A stretch of 64,000 bases of DNA from Sphingobacteriaceae bacterium (GCA_017745075.1 JAGIAD010000003.1:525317-589316); one strand, 5' to 3'. Numbered from the stretch's first letter, positions 1-8,078 are shown. Program-made: numbers and translations. The notes: generated by a model from the sequence alone, not told the origin.

Positions 1-319
1 GGTCGCTTGCTGAAATCCCCGTGGTACAGCCATGGCCCACAAGGTCTACCGAAACGGTAAAATTGGTTTCGTAGGCTGCTGTATTCTTACCTACCATCAG
101 GTTCAGGTTTAGTTCTTTACAACGCTCTTCTGTTAAGGGCGCACAGATTAAACCACGACCGTAAGTGGCCATAAAGTTGATGATCTCAGGGCTTGCATTT
201 TCAGCAGCCGTCAGGAAATCGCCTTCGTTTTCTCTATTCTCGTCATCTACAACAATAATCACTTTACCAGCTTTTATATCTGCGATGGCTTCTTCTATTG
301 TGTTTAATTTCGTTTGCAT
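1..319 (-). CDS. ribB: 3,4-dihydroxy-2-butanone-4-phosphate synthase (RibB domain), partial
   Basis: This is the N-terminal ~106 residues of a gene that runs off the left edge. RibB converts ribulose 5-phosphate to 3,4-dihydroxy-2-butanone 4-phosphate and formate, a riboflavin-pathway step in the cytoplasm. The acidic Mg/substrate-binding motif [11 protein letters not shown] is visible near residues 24-34, followed by [10 protein letters not shown] and, at the edge, [11 protein letters not shown]. The start ATG at 319 places the usual short helix ([13 protein letters not shown]) before the motif. In Bacteroidota this domain is often fused to GTP cyclohydrolase II (ribBA). The fusion cannot be checked because the 3' part lies outside the window. 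Confidence 0.93.
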   Translation of the reverse strand, partial: MQTKLNTIEEAIADIKAGKVIIVVDDENRENEGDFLTAAENASPEIINFMATYGRGLICAPLTEERCKELNLNLMVGKNTAAYETNFTVSVDLVGHGCTTGISASD

Positions 320-393
320 TTTATATAGCATTATCGGGCTAAGCTTGCGTATGGCACTGTAAAAGCACTTTATTCCGCAATCATAAACCAGTA

Positions 394-401
394 CAAATGT
401 A
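394..401 (-). promoter_or_regulatory. -7 promoter element for ribB
   Basis: On the minus strand the octamer TACATTTG matches the Bacteroidota -7 consensus TAnnTTTG. It lies about 75 bases upstream of the ribB start. No clear -33 element was seen, so this rests on the octamer alone. Confidence 0.45.
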
Positions 402-460
402 CAACCTTATCACGCATTATTCGGATCGAAATATCATTTGTAAGTAAAGGAAAAAGGGCC

Positions 461-1885
461 TTATTTTCTCTTCTTTTTAAACACTTTAACGATAAGCTCC
501 TTGTAATAATTTACATCAAAAAGAGCAGAATCTACAGTAGCTTTATAGGTTAAAAAGGCCGCCAGAGGCGACAGCACAATTACAGCAATCCACATGCCGA
601 ATATCGGGTTCAGGTTTCCTTCGCGTGCTGATTTTTCGGCCACGGTAGTAATAATGTGGTACACCAGGAAGAAACAAATGGCCACCACTACGGGTAAACC
701 CATCCCCCCTTTCCTGATAATGGCACCCAGTGGCGCGCCGATAAAGAAAAGCAGTATACAGGACGCGGCCAATGTAAACTTGCGCTGGTATTCTACCGTT
801 GTAAAAATAATTTCGCCCATTAAATCAGTTTGGCGCGGAACCCAGTTGGGTACGTGCTGCATAATATTCGCTACTGTATTCGTGGCATTTTCAAGCGCCT
901 GTTTCCGCGATCCGTTTGGAATACTCTTGAGAATGACGTCATTAATTTGTTTCGGTACTGCTTTTACTTTGGTATAACCTTTAGTGGTGTTAAACTGCCT
1001 GAAGTTGCTCGTAAAGTTGGCAATGGTCCTGATATTTAAACTATCGAGCTGTTTATTAAGCGAATCGCGTTTTTTTACGATCCCCTTTAAATTGAGCATC
1101 GGGGTGCTGTTTCCGAATGCATTCGGATCGGTTGTACTCGGATCGAAAGACGACATGTCAAAACGTGGCCAGGTCTCTTTAAAACGGTTCCTCGTAAAAA
1201 TCTGCCTTGGGTTGTACATGCCGTTTTTTGAGGCCTGCTCTTCGTACTGGATGCCGTTTTTAAGGTTAAGCTGTAAGAATTTACCATCAGAGGTTTTACT
1301 CATTTTACCTTCTTTGGCCAGAATAATTTTTGGAATACCGTTGTTCTCGCGGTGATCGTAAATCATGATATTGTGAAGGGTACCATCTTCTTCTTTAGAA
1401 TCTACGCGAATGGCATAACCTGGAATATCATTGTTAAAAACACCCGGCTTGATTAAAAAAGAGAGTTTTTTGTTCCTGATATCGTACAGCAGCGAACCAA
1501 ATTTCAGGTTGGCTTTGGGCAGCATGTAGTTGGCGAAAAAGAAAGAGGCAAAGGTGAGCATCAAAATCACCACAAATAAGGGGCGCATGGCTTTCTGTAG
1601 AGAAATACCCGCCGATTTAATGGCCACGAGCTCATAATTTTCGCCAAGTGTACCAAAAGTCATGATGGAAGACAGCAATACCGATAATGGAAGTGCCATT
1701 GATACGTTGGCCGCCGAAGCGTAATACATCAGCTCCAGAATGGTGTACCACTCGAAACCTTTCCCGATTAAATCATCAATCCATTTAAAGAGGAAAAACA
1801 TTAACAGAATAAACATCATAACAAAAAATGTTGCTATGAATGGCTTCACAAATGCTTTTATTAATAGAAGATGTATTTTTTTCAC
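461..1885 (-). CDS. LptF/LptG-family (YjgP/YjgQ) permease
   Basis: A 474-residue inner-membrane protein of the LptF/LptG family, the transmembrane half of the ABC machine that extracts lipopolysaccharide and passes it to the periplasmic bridge. Three hydrophobic helices lie near residues 12-33, 55-80 and 98-118. A long polar periplasmic region follows (about 120-370, the beta-jellyroll domain in the family). Three more helices lie near 372-392, 398-418 and 429-449. The GENYELVAIKSAGISLQK stretch after helix 2 is typical of the family's cytoplasmic coupling region. Bacteroidota carry two paralogues, and F versus G cannot be decided from the sequence. It ends in a basic tail (KVFKKKRK). Confidence 0.88.
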   Translation of the reverse strand: MKKIHLLLIKAFVKPFIATFFVMMFILLMFFLFKWIDDLIGKGFEWYTILELMYYASAANVSMALPLSVLLSSIMTFGTLGENYELVAIKSAGISLQKAMRPLFVVILMLTFASFFFANYMLPKANLKFGSLLYDIRNKKLSFLIKPGVFNNDIPGYAIRVDSKEEDGTLHNIMIYDHRENNGIPKIILAKEGKMSKTSDGKFLQLNLKNGIQYEEQASKNGMYNPRQIFTRNRFKETWPRFDMSSFDPSTTDPNAFGNSTPMLNLKGIVKKRDSLNKQLDSLNIRTIANFTSNFRQFNTTKGYTKVKAVPKQINDVILKSIPNGSRKQALENATNTVANIMQHVPNWVPRQTDLMGEIIFTTVEYQRKFTLAASCILLFFIGAPLGAIIRKGGMGLPVVVAICFFLVYHIITTVAEKSAREGNLNPIFGMWIAVIVLSPLAAFLTYKATVDSALFDVNYYKELIVKVFKKKRK

Positions 1886-1915
1886 CCAGCAAAGGTAAAC
1901 AATACGCAGATAATA

Positions 1916-2296
1916 TTATGCACCCAATACGCTAATCAGGTAATCGATCTGGTTATCCCAGATTAATTTTTTCTCTGCCAGGAGTTCATCGGTAGTAAAA
2001 TCAGTAATCGAGAGGGCAACATCGTTGGTCAGTTCATCCTGTACAATTTCCATCTCAAAATAACATTGAGGTTCATCATCCAGCCACTTAAATTTAACCA
2101 GTTTATTTTCTTTAACGGCAACCAGCTTGGCTTTCTGCTGCTCATCATCCCAGGTAAAAGTGTATACCTGATCGCGAAAATTCACATCGTCCGCAAACCA
2201 TTGCGATAAGCCGTTGGGCTCACTTATAAAACTATATAATATTCTTGGTGACGATCTAACTTCGTACTCTAGTGTAAATTTTTTCTTTTCTGCCAT
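1916..2296 (-). CDS. START-like (SRPBCC/AHA1-type) domain protein
   Basis: A 126-residue soluble protein occupied by one START-like fold: an N-terminal strand (KKFTLEYEVRSSPRILYSFISEPNGLSQWFADDV), beta strands rich in aromatic and charged residues, and a long C-terminal helix (LLAEKKLIWDNQIDYLISVLGA). Proteins of this kind are near-universal single copies in Bacteroidota with no assigned reaction. The fold suggests binding of a hydrophobic ligand or a protein client. It lies 30 bases upstream of the LptF/G-family gene on the same strand, so co-transcription is likely. Confidence 0.8.
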   Translation of the reverse strand: MAEKKKFTLEYEVRSSPRILYSFISEPNGLSQWFADDVNFRDQVYTFTWDDEQQKAKLVAVKENKLVKFKWLDDEPQCYFEMEIVQDELTNDVALSITDFTTDELLAEKKLIWDNQIDYLISVLGA

Positions 2297-2401
2297 GTTA
2301 GTACTCTACCAGGATAATTTCCGGACTATTTTTTTAATATTATTTTTCTAAAGAAAGGTAATTTATTCTATATCTGCAACAATATAATTTTTATTAGGTG
2401 C

Positions 2402-2446
2402 ATTGGTTCATTTGTCATTAGTTCATTTGTCATTAGTTCATTATTC
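2402..2446. repeat. 3 x 15-bp tandem repeat
   Basis: Three adjacent 15-mers of form ATTRGTTCATTTGTC occupy this interval, the third diverging at its end. Partly similar words (GTCATT, TTAGTTCATG) continue to about 2473. No ORF crosses it. Confidence 0.7.
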
Positions 2447-2531
2447 AGTGGTCATTCCCCTCGTTAGTTCATGCCAGCAGGCTATTTTGATCACAAACGC
2501 GGGGCGGGTAGTTGATTAATCGACTCCTAAT

Positions 2532-3120
2532 TTACCATATAAGAAATTTTAGTCCATTTAAGTTCTCGATTAAACTTATATGAATCTTATATATCTTATG
2601 TGGTTAGGAAAGGCTGGTAATTATTGAAATTTAAAAAGCTGGCGTATAGGTCTTTTACCATATAAGAAATTTTAGTCCATTTAAGTCTCGATTGAACTTA
2701 TATGAACCTTATATATCTTATGTAGTTAGGAAAGGCAGGTAATTGTTGAAATTTAAAAAGCAGGCGTATAGGCCTTTTACCATATAAGAAATTTTAGTCC
2801 ATTTAAGTTCTCGATTGAGCTTATATGAACCTTATATATCTTATATGGTGAGGAAAGGCAGGTAGTTGTTGAAATTTAAAAAGCAGGTGTATAGCTCTTT
2901 TACCATATAAGAAATTTTAGTCTATTTAAGTCTCGATTGAACTTATATGAACCTTATATATCTTATGTGGTGAGGAAAGGCTGGTAATTGTTAAAATTTA
3001 AAAAGCAGGCTTATCGGTCTTTTACCATATAAGAAATTTTAGTCCATTTAAGTTCTCGATTGAGCTTATATGAACCTTATATATCTTATATGGTGAGGAA
3101 AGGCAGGTAATTATTGAAAT
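2532..3120. repeat. Five ~122-bp tandem repeats with internal inverted arms
   Basis: Five units begin at 2532, 2655, 2777, 2900 and 3022 (spacings 123, 122, 123 and 122). Each opens with TTACCATATAAGAAATTTTA and ends with GGAAAGG plus a linker that includes GAAATTTAAAAAGC; the linker is partly missing in the last unit. Inside each unit ACCATATAAG at the start is matched by CTTATATGGT about 65 bases later, perfectly in units 3 and 5 and with one or two changes in the others, so each could fold into a long stem-loop. All frames carry stops. Period and unit length are too large for a CRISPR array. Confidence 0.92.
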
Positions 3121-3173
3121 CTGTTCACTACTTTCAGTATAGAACAAAATGTAAACCTATTCCAGTATAAGAG

Positions 3174-3333
3174 TTTACCATTCTCTACCCCCTTGTTTAC
3201 CATTCCCTACCTATTCTTTACCTTTTCTGTACCATTTATTTACCTTTTGTTTACCTTTTCTGTACACCAGGTTAACCCCATGTTAACCCTTTGCTTACCC
3301 ATTCTTTACCCTGGCCTTACCTAATTCATTACC
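3174..3333. repeat. 11-bp-phased TTACC array
   Basis: TACC, TAACC or TACACC recurs about every 11 bases: 3176, 3186, 3198, 3208, 3219, 3230, 3241, 3252, 3263, 3273, 3284, 3296, 3307, 3318 and 3330. The rough unit is TTTACCTTTTC. The array begins shortly after the 122-bp repeats end. The strand is strongly biased to pyrimidines (plus strand) and has no reading frame. Confidence 0.8.
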
Positions 3334-3732
3334 TGCAGGGTAAAGATTTGGCGAACATCAGCTACAGCAAAGGTCATCCTGGGGATTAGTTGCCCGCACC
3401 AACAGGTATAGCGCTCCGATACACTTCTTCAATATGCTGAAATTCCCTCAATATGTACAGCAAATAACAGGCTTAATGACACTATTATAATAACCACCGG
3501 TTGTTTAAGCCGCATAAATACAGCGGTTCCTAGTGCTACCGCCTTCTAAAAACAGGCTCCGTTAGCGGCCAAAACAACCACTACAGCCTGTTCAAAACAA
3601 TAAAATTTACTGATTGATAGCACGTTAAAGTATTTTTCACATTTCTTTTTTATAGAATGTATATTTATTCTATATTTGCAGCTCTTAAAAATAACCATAG
3701 TTGTATTTACGTTATTGAGTAAATATACACCC
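3334..3732. other. Intergenic stretch before tRNA-Met, no gene seen
   Basis: About 400 bases between the phased array and the tRNA. No start-to-stop frame of convincing composition was seen on either strand. The last 60 bases are AT-rich and carry the tRNA promoter. Confidence 0.6.
3671..3678 (+). promoter_or_regulatory. -7 promoter element for tRNA-Met
   Basis: TATATTTG is an exact match to TAnnTTTG and lies 55 bases upstream of the tRNA 5' end, within a very AT-rich block. No convincing -33 box was seen. Confidence 0.55.
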
Positions 3733-3806
3733 GGCGGGGTAGCTCAGATGGTTAGAGCGCAGGATTCATAACCCTGAGGTCGGCAGTTCGATCCTGCTCC
3801 CCGCTA
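3733..3806 (+). tRNA. tRNA-Met (anticodon CAU)
   Basis: Cloverleaf by eye: acceptor GGCGGGG pairs with CCCCGCT (3799-3805, one G-U); the D arm contains GCTC...GAGC; the anticodon loop is TTCATAA with anticodon CAT; the T arm is GGCAG-TTCGATC-CTGCT. The discriminator is A3806. CCA is not encoded directly after it. Elongator Met is the best guess: the acceptor lacks the initiator-type 1-72 mismatch, and lysidine-type tRNA-Ile was not excluded by computation. Confidence 0.93.
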
Positions 3807-3816
3807 CACCAATTAC

Positions 3817-3851
3817 AAAAACCGCTAACACACTGATTGTTAGCGGTTTTT
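3817..3851. terminator. Intrinsic terminator after tRNA-Met
   Basis: A 14-bp perfect stem (AAAAACCGCTAACA with TGTTAGCGGTTTTT) surrounds a 7-base loop. It starts 11 bases after the tRNA and ends in a T run, and could work in both directions. Confidence 0.88.
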
Positions 3852-3996
3852 GTGTTAAAACAGGCTTATTTTAAAAATGCTTTGAATTTCCTACAGATTC
3901 ATAAAACACTCAAAATCAATCAATTAATCCAAATTTCAAAGTTCAACCCTCACTCCACACCAGAACAGGAATGTTCGAACACAAACTGATAATCAA

Positions 3997-4161
3997 TCAC
4001 TTAGGCTTATTTTCAGTTTCTACACCAACATCGAACGTTTGATCAATGTTTTCGCGAAGGATAATTTCAACGATAAGGCTTGCCATAAAGTCCAATAGTT
4101 GTTTTTCTTCATCTTTGATTATTCGTGATTTTTGGATACGATTTGCTCGGCGTTTTTTCAT
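3997..4161 (-). CDS. Small conserved-looking hypothetical protein (54 aa)
   Basis: A short frame starting MKKRRANRIQKSRIIKDEEKQ and ending in a charged tail (VETENKPK). The N-terminus is very basic and a central helix DFMASLIVEIILRE is amphipathic. No function is assigned. It is believed because the codon composition looks coding, the start is a clear ATG and the opposite strand has no competing frame. It could equally be a spurious frame in an AT-rich spacer. Confidence 0.5.
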   Translation of the reverse strand: MKKRRANRIQKSRIIKDEEKQLLDFMASLIVEIILRENIDQTFDVGVETENKPK

Positions 4162-4532
4162 ATTGAACATTTATAATTACATTTCTATATTAATCCATTA
4201 GATCGGTAATTATATTGGAGTTTATCCAAAAAAGGCAATAAGCTGACTTAAAAGTAGAAAAAGAATGGCCCAGAAATTCATTTGGGCCAAACTATAAATA
4301 ATCTTGCTAATCATTGATGAATGATGGATAAGTTCTAATCTAGTATTTACCTCTTACACTTATATTAACCTATAGTTAATTTTACCAACATCTACATTAA
4401 TAATACTTGATTTAGTAGCGGGAACAGTTTGAAAACATACTTTCAGAATAGTAAGCATTGAAATTTATTATTAATAGAAACAGTGGTTTTGAAGAAATTT
4501 AGGAATACTTAACATTCCGATAGAGTAATGGA
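4162..4532. other. AT-rich intergenic stretch, nothing recognised
   Basis: About 370 bases of AT-rich sequence between the small minus-strand frame and the membrane-protein gene. It presumably holds divergent promoters, but no TAnnTTTG element stands out and no RNA structure was recognised. Confidence 0.5.
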
Positions 4533-4994
4533 ATGATCTTACATGAATTTTTATTTTATTTGAATAATAGTAATTTAGAGAGATGGTCAGATAACTGGAA
4601 CTTCTGTTATCAAAAAGTACTTACAGAAATGGAAACCGCTGAAAAATTCAAGGTTGCGTCAAACATGGTACTGATCAGCCTACTGCTTGGCTTATCAAAT
4701 ATTTTCATACAAGGTATTGAAGGTGCCGCAGATATTTTTCTAACCCTGGTCATACTTAGCTTTAGGTATCTTGTTTCAAATCTAATCATGCGCAGGTTTA
4801 AGTGGGCCAAATACCTGTTAATACCTTTAGTAGCCCGAAGCCTTTACAGGCTCGCCTCTTCGGACAGTTCAACGACTTCAAGTATATTTTACTATGTCTT
4901 TCCTGTTGTTTCACAGCTGGTACTCGTTGTATTTGCCTTCATATTGCTTCAGAGTTTACCGAGAGGGATTTCCCAGAAAAAAAACAATTCCTAA
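4533..4994 (+). CDS. Hypothetical membrane protein (153 aa)
   Basis: A polar N-terminus of about 40 residues (EFLFYLNNSNLERWSDNWNF) is followed by four hydrophobic segments near 43-60, 66-82, 91-103 and 119-141, and a short basic tail. No family was recognised. An internal ATG at 4629 (METAEKFKVASN) would also give an all-membrane protein, and the start is uncertain because neither has a ribosome-binding site. Its neighbour downstream, a DUF202 protein, is also a small membrane protein, and the two may be co-expressed. Confidence 0.62.
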   Translation: MILHEFLFYLNNSNLERWSDNWNFCYQKVLTEMETAEKFKVASNMVLISLLLGLSNIFIQGIEGAADIFLTLVILSFRYLVSNLIMRRFKWAKYLLIPLVARSLYRLASSDSSTTSSIFYYVFPVVSQLVLVVFAFILLQSLPRGISQKKNNS

Positions 4995-5137
4995 GCATCT
5001 TGTCAGATCACAATAAATTAGCTTAGTATTATTCTAACCAAAATAGTGGAAAGGCATTCCATAAGGTTGATGTAAGTTAATAAACCACAGAACGAAAACC
5101 ATTTTTACCAATGAGTGTTCGGTTATAAAACAAAAAA

Positions 5138-5521
5138 ATGAAGGATATGCATAATGCGGGTACGCCTGGAGACCATCTGGCCAATGAGCGGACTTTCCTG
5201 GCCTGGGTCAGGACGAGTATTGCCGTAATGGGCTTTGGTTTTGTCGTGGTTAAGTTTTCACTTTTTATCAGACAGATTGCACTTGCGCTAGGAACAAAGG
5301 CTTCTGTACACCAGACCGGTGATTCCCAACGGATAGGCATATTACTGGTCGCACTGGGAACGATAACCATCGTATTCTCCTTTGTCCGTTACCGTAAAAC
5401 CAAGGTGCAGCTTGATGCCGGGCATTACTATCACTCAACATTATTTATAAAAGTAATGACTGTATTGATCTTTGTATCAAGTATAGCTCTGCTCGTCTAT
5501 TTGATGAAAGCAATCGCATAG
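5138..5521 (+). CDS. DUF202 (YidH-like) membrane protein
   Basis: 127 residues with the DUF202 signature near the N-terminus (DHLANERTFLAWVRTSIAVMGFG, residues ~11-33) and three membrane segments: about 25-45, 68-87 and 106-124. The family consists of small inner-membrane proteins of unknown activity. The start MKDMHNAGTPGDHLANERT fits family length. It converges on the receiver-domain gene, with only 14 bases between the two stop codons. Confidence 0.85.
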   Translation: MKDMHNAGTPGDHLANERTFLAWVRTSIAVMGFGFVVVKFSLFIRQIALALGTKASVHQTGDSQRIGILLVALGTITIVFSFVRYRKTKVQLDAGHYYHSTLFIKVMTVLIFVSSIALLVYLMKAIA

Positions 5522-5535
5522 CGATAGCCTAATCT

Positions 5536-5904
5536 TCATTCCTTTTCTTTAAGAAGGTTCCTGATTTTTAATATCAGTTCAAAAATATCGAAGGGCTTCG
5601 AAGCAAACTCATCAGCAGTACAAATTTCTCTCATCCTGTAAATATCTTCATGGGCACTCATCATGATGACAGGGATATGCCTGGTCTTTTCATCTGATTT
5701 CAACTTATTGCATAGTTCCATCCCGTTTCCATCCCCCAACATAACATCCAATATAAAAAGATCCGGCGGGCTATTGGTTGCAACACCGATAAATGAGCCT
5801 ATTGATGCATATTCCGCTACCTGAAAATTTTCATCCTCAAGAAAGAATTTTAGCATGTCCCTGATACCATCATTATCTTCCAGTAATATGATTTTTTTTC
5901 TCAT
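5536..5904 (-). CDS. Stand-alone response-regulator receiver domain
   Basis: 122 residues, one receiver domain and no output domain. Acidic pocket EDND near residues 9-12, phospho-acceptor Asp in FILDVMLGDGNG (~54), Thr/Ser switch in VIMMSAHE, and conserved Lys in FASKPFD. Single-domain receivers act as phosphate shuttles or protein-protein switches. No histidine kinase lies beside it, so its partner must be elsewhere. It is last in a minus-strand run (76-aa protein, beta-barrel protein, 57-aa protein, receiver) with gaps of 30 bases or less. Confidence 0.9.
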   Translation of the reverse strand: MRKKIILLEDNDGIRDMLKFFLEDENFQVAEYASIGSFIGVATNSPPDLFILDVMLGDGNGMELCNKLKSDEKTRHIPVIMMSAHEDIYRMREICTADEFASKPFDIFELILKIRNLLKEKE

Positions 5905-5922
5905 ATGCAGTGATTCTAATAA

Positions 5923-6096
5923 TCATTTCTTTTTAGAAAATCCCGTTTCTTCATTTAAACATTCCAAAAGTCTTTTTAGAAATCTTTGCCTTGATTCCGG
6001 GTCTTCAGATGCAACATTTCCGTCCAGCCAAGGTTTTTTTAAAATAATTTTTCCCACGGGCTCATCAATGCACCTGTTTCCTTTCACTTTTACCAT
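5923..6096 (-). CDS. Small hypothetical protein (57 aa)
   Basis: A charged soluble frame starting MVKVKGNRCIDEPVGKIILK and ending LLECLNEETGFSKKK. It sits 29 bases after the barrel-protein gene and 18 bases before the receiver-domain gene on the same strand, which is the main reason to believe it. No family was recognised; the plus-strand frame across this site is compositionally poor. Confidence 0.55.
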   Translation of the reverse strand: MVKVKGNRCIDEPVGKIILKKPWLDGNVASEDPESRQRFLKRLLECLNEETGFSKKK

Positions 6097-6125
6097 AATA
6101 ATTTATATTGAATTAAGTTTCCAGA

Positions 6126-6689
6126 TCATCTATTTTTACCTATTGCAAAAGCCAAGCGCAAGCCAAAAAAAGAGACCTCACCGCCGCTACCTTTCCATCC
6201 TTCATACCGCAGACCAAGATCTGCACCATAACTATTCGAAAAAGGCAGATAAACGCCAAGGGTTGGGCCGTAGGAAAATGACGAACTGATCCTATCCCCC
6301 AGGGTATTGGCAGTACCCACCTCAATTGCGGCATAGTAAATCCTTGCGAAATAATATTTAGCCCCCAGTTTTATGGGTAGTACACCATTTGCACGGGTCT
6401 CCTCTCCGTTATAATCAAGGCGTTTTTTGACTTCATCCCTATAACGAAAAACCAAATAACTGGCAGAACCAGTAAGGTTAATAGCGTTTGCGATATTATA
6501 TTCTGCCTTAACCGAAGCACCGTATCCATTGACATACACCTTCGCTGTTTTTCCTGTTGGAAAGCCCATCACAAAACCCATGGATATTTTAGAGAAGGCA
6601 GCGTTACCCTGCGCCTGTACCATTGCGGCCACTAGTAAAAATACCGCTATCAAACAAAACTTCGATGTCCATTTGCCGGAAGTACTCAT
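6126..6689 (-). CDS. Outer-membrane beta-barrel protein
   Basis: 187 residues. A Sec signal peptide (LIAVFLLVAAMVQAQG, cleavage near residue 27) is followed by alternating hydrophobic/polar strands with repeated Gly and aromatic residues (GASVKAEYNIANAINLTGSA, PIKLGAKYYFARIYYAAIEVG, GPTLGVYLPFSNSYGADLGLRYEG). The last strand is GLRLAFAIGKNR. This is the pattern of a small OmpA/OmpW-like eight-strand porin; no exact family is claimed. Its ATG overlaps the stop of the 76-residue gene upstream by 4 bases, so the two are translationally coupled. Confidence 0.75.
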   Translation of the reverse strand: MSTSGKWTSKFCLIAVFLLVAAMVQAQGNAAFSKISMGFVMGFPTGKTAKVYVNGYGASVKAEYNIANAINLTGSASYLVFRYRDEVKKRLDYNGEETRANGVLPIKLGAKYYFARIYYAAIEVGTANTLGDRISSSFSYGPTLGVYLPFSNSYGADLGLRYEGWKGSGGEVSFFGLRLAFAIGKNR

Positions 6690-6916
6690 AAGGAAATCCT
6701 GGTAAAAAGGTTCAACTCGTTTATTATGCGCTCCAGATATGGAGCAAGTTTAAAATCCCTGGAGATGAAGGACGTAACGCCCTGTTTTCTGCATTCCCAA
6801 ACCGTCCCAAGGAGTTCTCCCTCGATGTAGATCTGATTGCATTTTTTCTTCGGTATACCTATACAAACGTGCATACCACCCATTTCAAACTCATGGTTGA
6901 ATTCTAAATTTTTCAT
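6686..6916 (-). CDS. Hypothetical protein (76 aa)
   Basis: A soluble 76-residue protein starting MKNLEFNHEFEMGGMHVCIG with a Lys/Cys-containing turn (PKKKCNQIYIEGELLG). No family was recognised. It overlaps the following barrel-protein gene by 4 bases. A terminator separates it from the efflux adaptor gene upstream, so it probably has its own promoter or depends on read-through. Confidence 0.65.
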   Translation of the reverse strand: MKNLEFNHEFEMGGMHVCIGIPKKKCNQIYIEGELLGTVWECRKQGVTSFISRDFKLAPYLERIINELNLFTRISL

Positions 6917-6950
6917 ATTTTCCTTTTCTCTTATCTGACTAATAAAAAGA

Positions 6951-6982
6951 TTTGCCAGGCAGGTTGCGCTCCGCCTGGCAAA
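6951..6982 (-). terminator. Intrinsic terminator of the RND efflux operon
   Basis: A perfect 10-bp stem (TTTGCCAGGC with GCCTGGCAAA) with a 12-base loop, followed on the minus strand by TCTTTTTATT. It starts 4 bases after the adaptor stop codon. Confidence 0.85.
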
Positions 6983-6985
6983 GTA

Positions 6986-8065
6986 TTAAAGCGCTTGACC
7001 GCTTTTGATCTCATCATTAGCAGGCGAGACAATCTCTGCCCCTGCTTTGATTGCTCCGAAAATCTCGGTCATGTCCGTTCCCTTCATCCCTTCCTTGATG
7101 TCAACGAGATGGGCTTTACCGTTTTCCACCTCCACTACATATTTGCGCTCTGTAGACCGGACAATAGCCGAATTTGGCACAAGAAGCGAGGTTGCACCGG
7201 ATTTAAGCGGTATTTCAACCTCTGCATACATTCCGGCCTTTAAACGGTTATCTTTATTGGCTACATCAACCTCCACTACTTCCTGGCGCATATTGCCAAG
7301 GGAATTTGCAGACCGACTGATCTTTGCCTGGTGCTGTTCGCCCGGTAGCGCATTGAAGCGGAACTTGACAATTTTACTGAGGTCAACTTTGTCTACATAA
7401 TCCTCAGGAATAGATACTTCAAGCCTCATTCGGGCCAGGTCCTGCAATACCAGCATAGGCAGGTCCGAGGATTTCCCTGCTGATACCAGTGCTCCCGGAG
7501 AAACATTTCTGTCCACGATCACCCCATCGAAAGGCGCATATACTTTTAAGTAATCCTGCATGGTGCGTACAGAAGCAACGTTTGACCGTTCGGCCTCGGC
7601 AATGGCCTTATCGCCTTTCATCCTGGAAAGCGCATTGTCAAGCTCTAATGGAGATACCGAACCTTCCTCCTTTGCTGCTTCTTTAAGCCGCCTGTATTTC
7701 TCACTGCTTGCTGATGCAGTCTCACGTGCCTGCAGGTAGCGGGAATTTGCTGACTGTAACTGCGATTCAAGTTCTGGTGCTTCCAGGGTCATCAGCAGCT
7801 GGCCCTTGGTAACCTTTGAGCCCAAGTCGACCAATATGGCCTTCACAAACCCGTTGGCTTTCGGAAAAATGTTTACCTGATTGAAAGGCTTGAGCATCCC
7901 CGGAATACGGGTATAACTGGAAAGGGCCTGCTCTTCAACCTTGGCGGTTTCATATTTGGATTTCTTGCCTTTTTTTGCGGGACTGATGTCCACAGGCTTC
8001 TGGTTTCCGCTACAAGCTGCCAGGGTACTGATCAAAATTATAATTGGAATGAATCTGGTTTTCAT
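6986..8065 (-). CDS. RND efflux periplasmic adaptor (membrane-fusion protein), lipoprotein
   Basis: 359 residues. The signal peptide ends in a lipobox (LAAC, Cys ~18), so the mature protein is membrane-anchored in the periplasm. Order: a lipoyl/barrel-sandwich half-motif (VNIFPKANGFVKAILVDLGSKVTKGQLL, ~65-92), an alpha-hairpin coiled coil (~95-150), the second half-motif (VYAPFDGVIVDRNVSPGALVSAG), a beta-barrel, and a membrane-proximal domain. It links the inner-membrane RND pump to the TolC-like channel. It is third in the operon, 13 bases after the pump gene and just before a terminator. The substrate cannot be told from sequence. Confidence 0.93.
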   Translation of the reverse strand: MKTRFIPIIILISTLAACSGNQKPVDISPAKKGKKSKYETAKVEEQALSSYTRIPGMLKPFNQVNIFPKANGFVKAILVDLGSKVTKGQLLMTLEAPELESQLQSANSRYLQARETASASSEKYRRLKEAAKEEGSVSPLELDNALSRMKGDKAIAEAERSNVASVRTMQDYLKVYAPFDGVIVDRNVSPGALVSAGKSSDLPMLVLQDLARMRLEVSIPEDYVDKVDLSKIVKFRFNALPGEQHQAKISRSANSLGNMRQEVVEVDVANKDNRLKAGMYAEVEIPLKSGATSLLVPNSAIVRSTERKYVVEVENGKAHLVDIKEGMKGTDMTEIFGAIKAGAEIVSPANDEIKSGQAL

Positions 8066-8078
8066 GTTATTTATCTTT

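Noticed and set aside
165..362. Plus-strand 65-residue frame
   Set aside because: It is the antisense of ribB, whose motifs are clear on the minus strand.
2532..3120. CRISPR array
   Set aside because: Units are about 122 bases and near-identical throughout, with no alternation of short repeat and unique spacer, and no cas genes are present.
2297..3732. Replication origin near the tandem repeats
   Set aside because: No DnaA-box cluster or dnaA/dnaN neighbourhood is visible.
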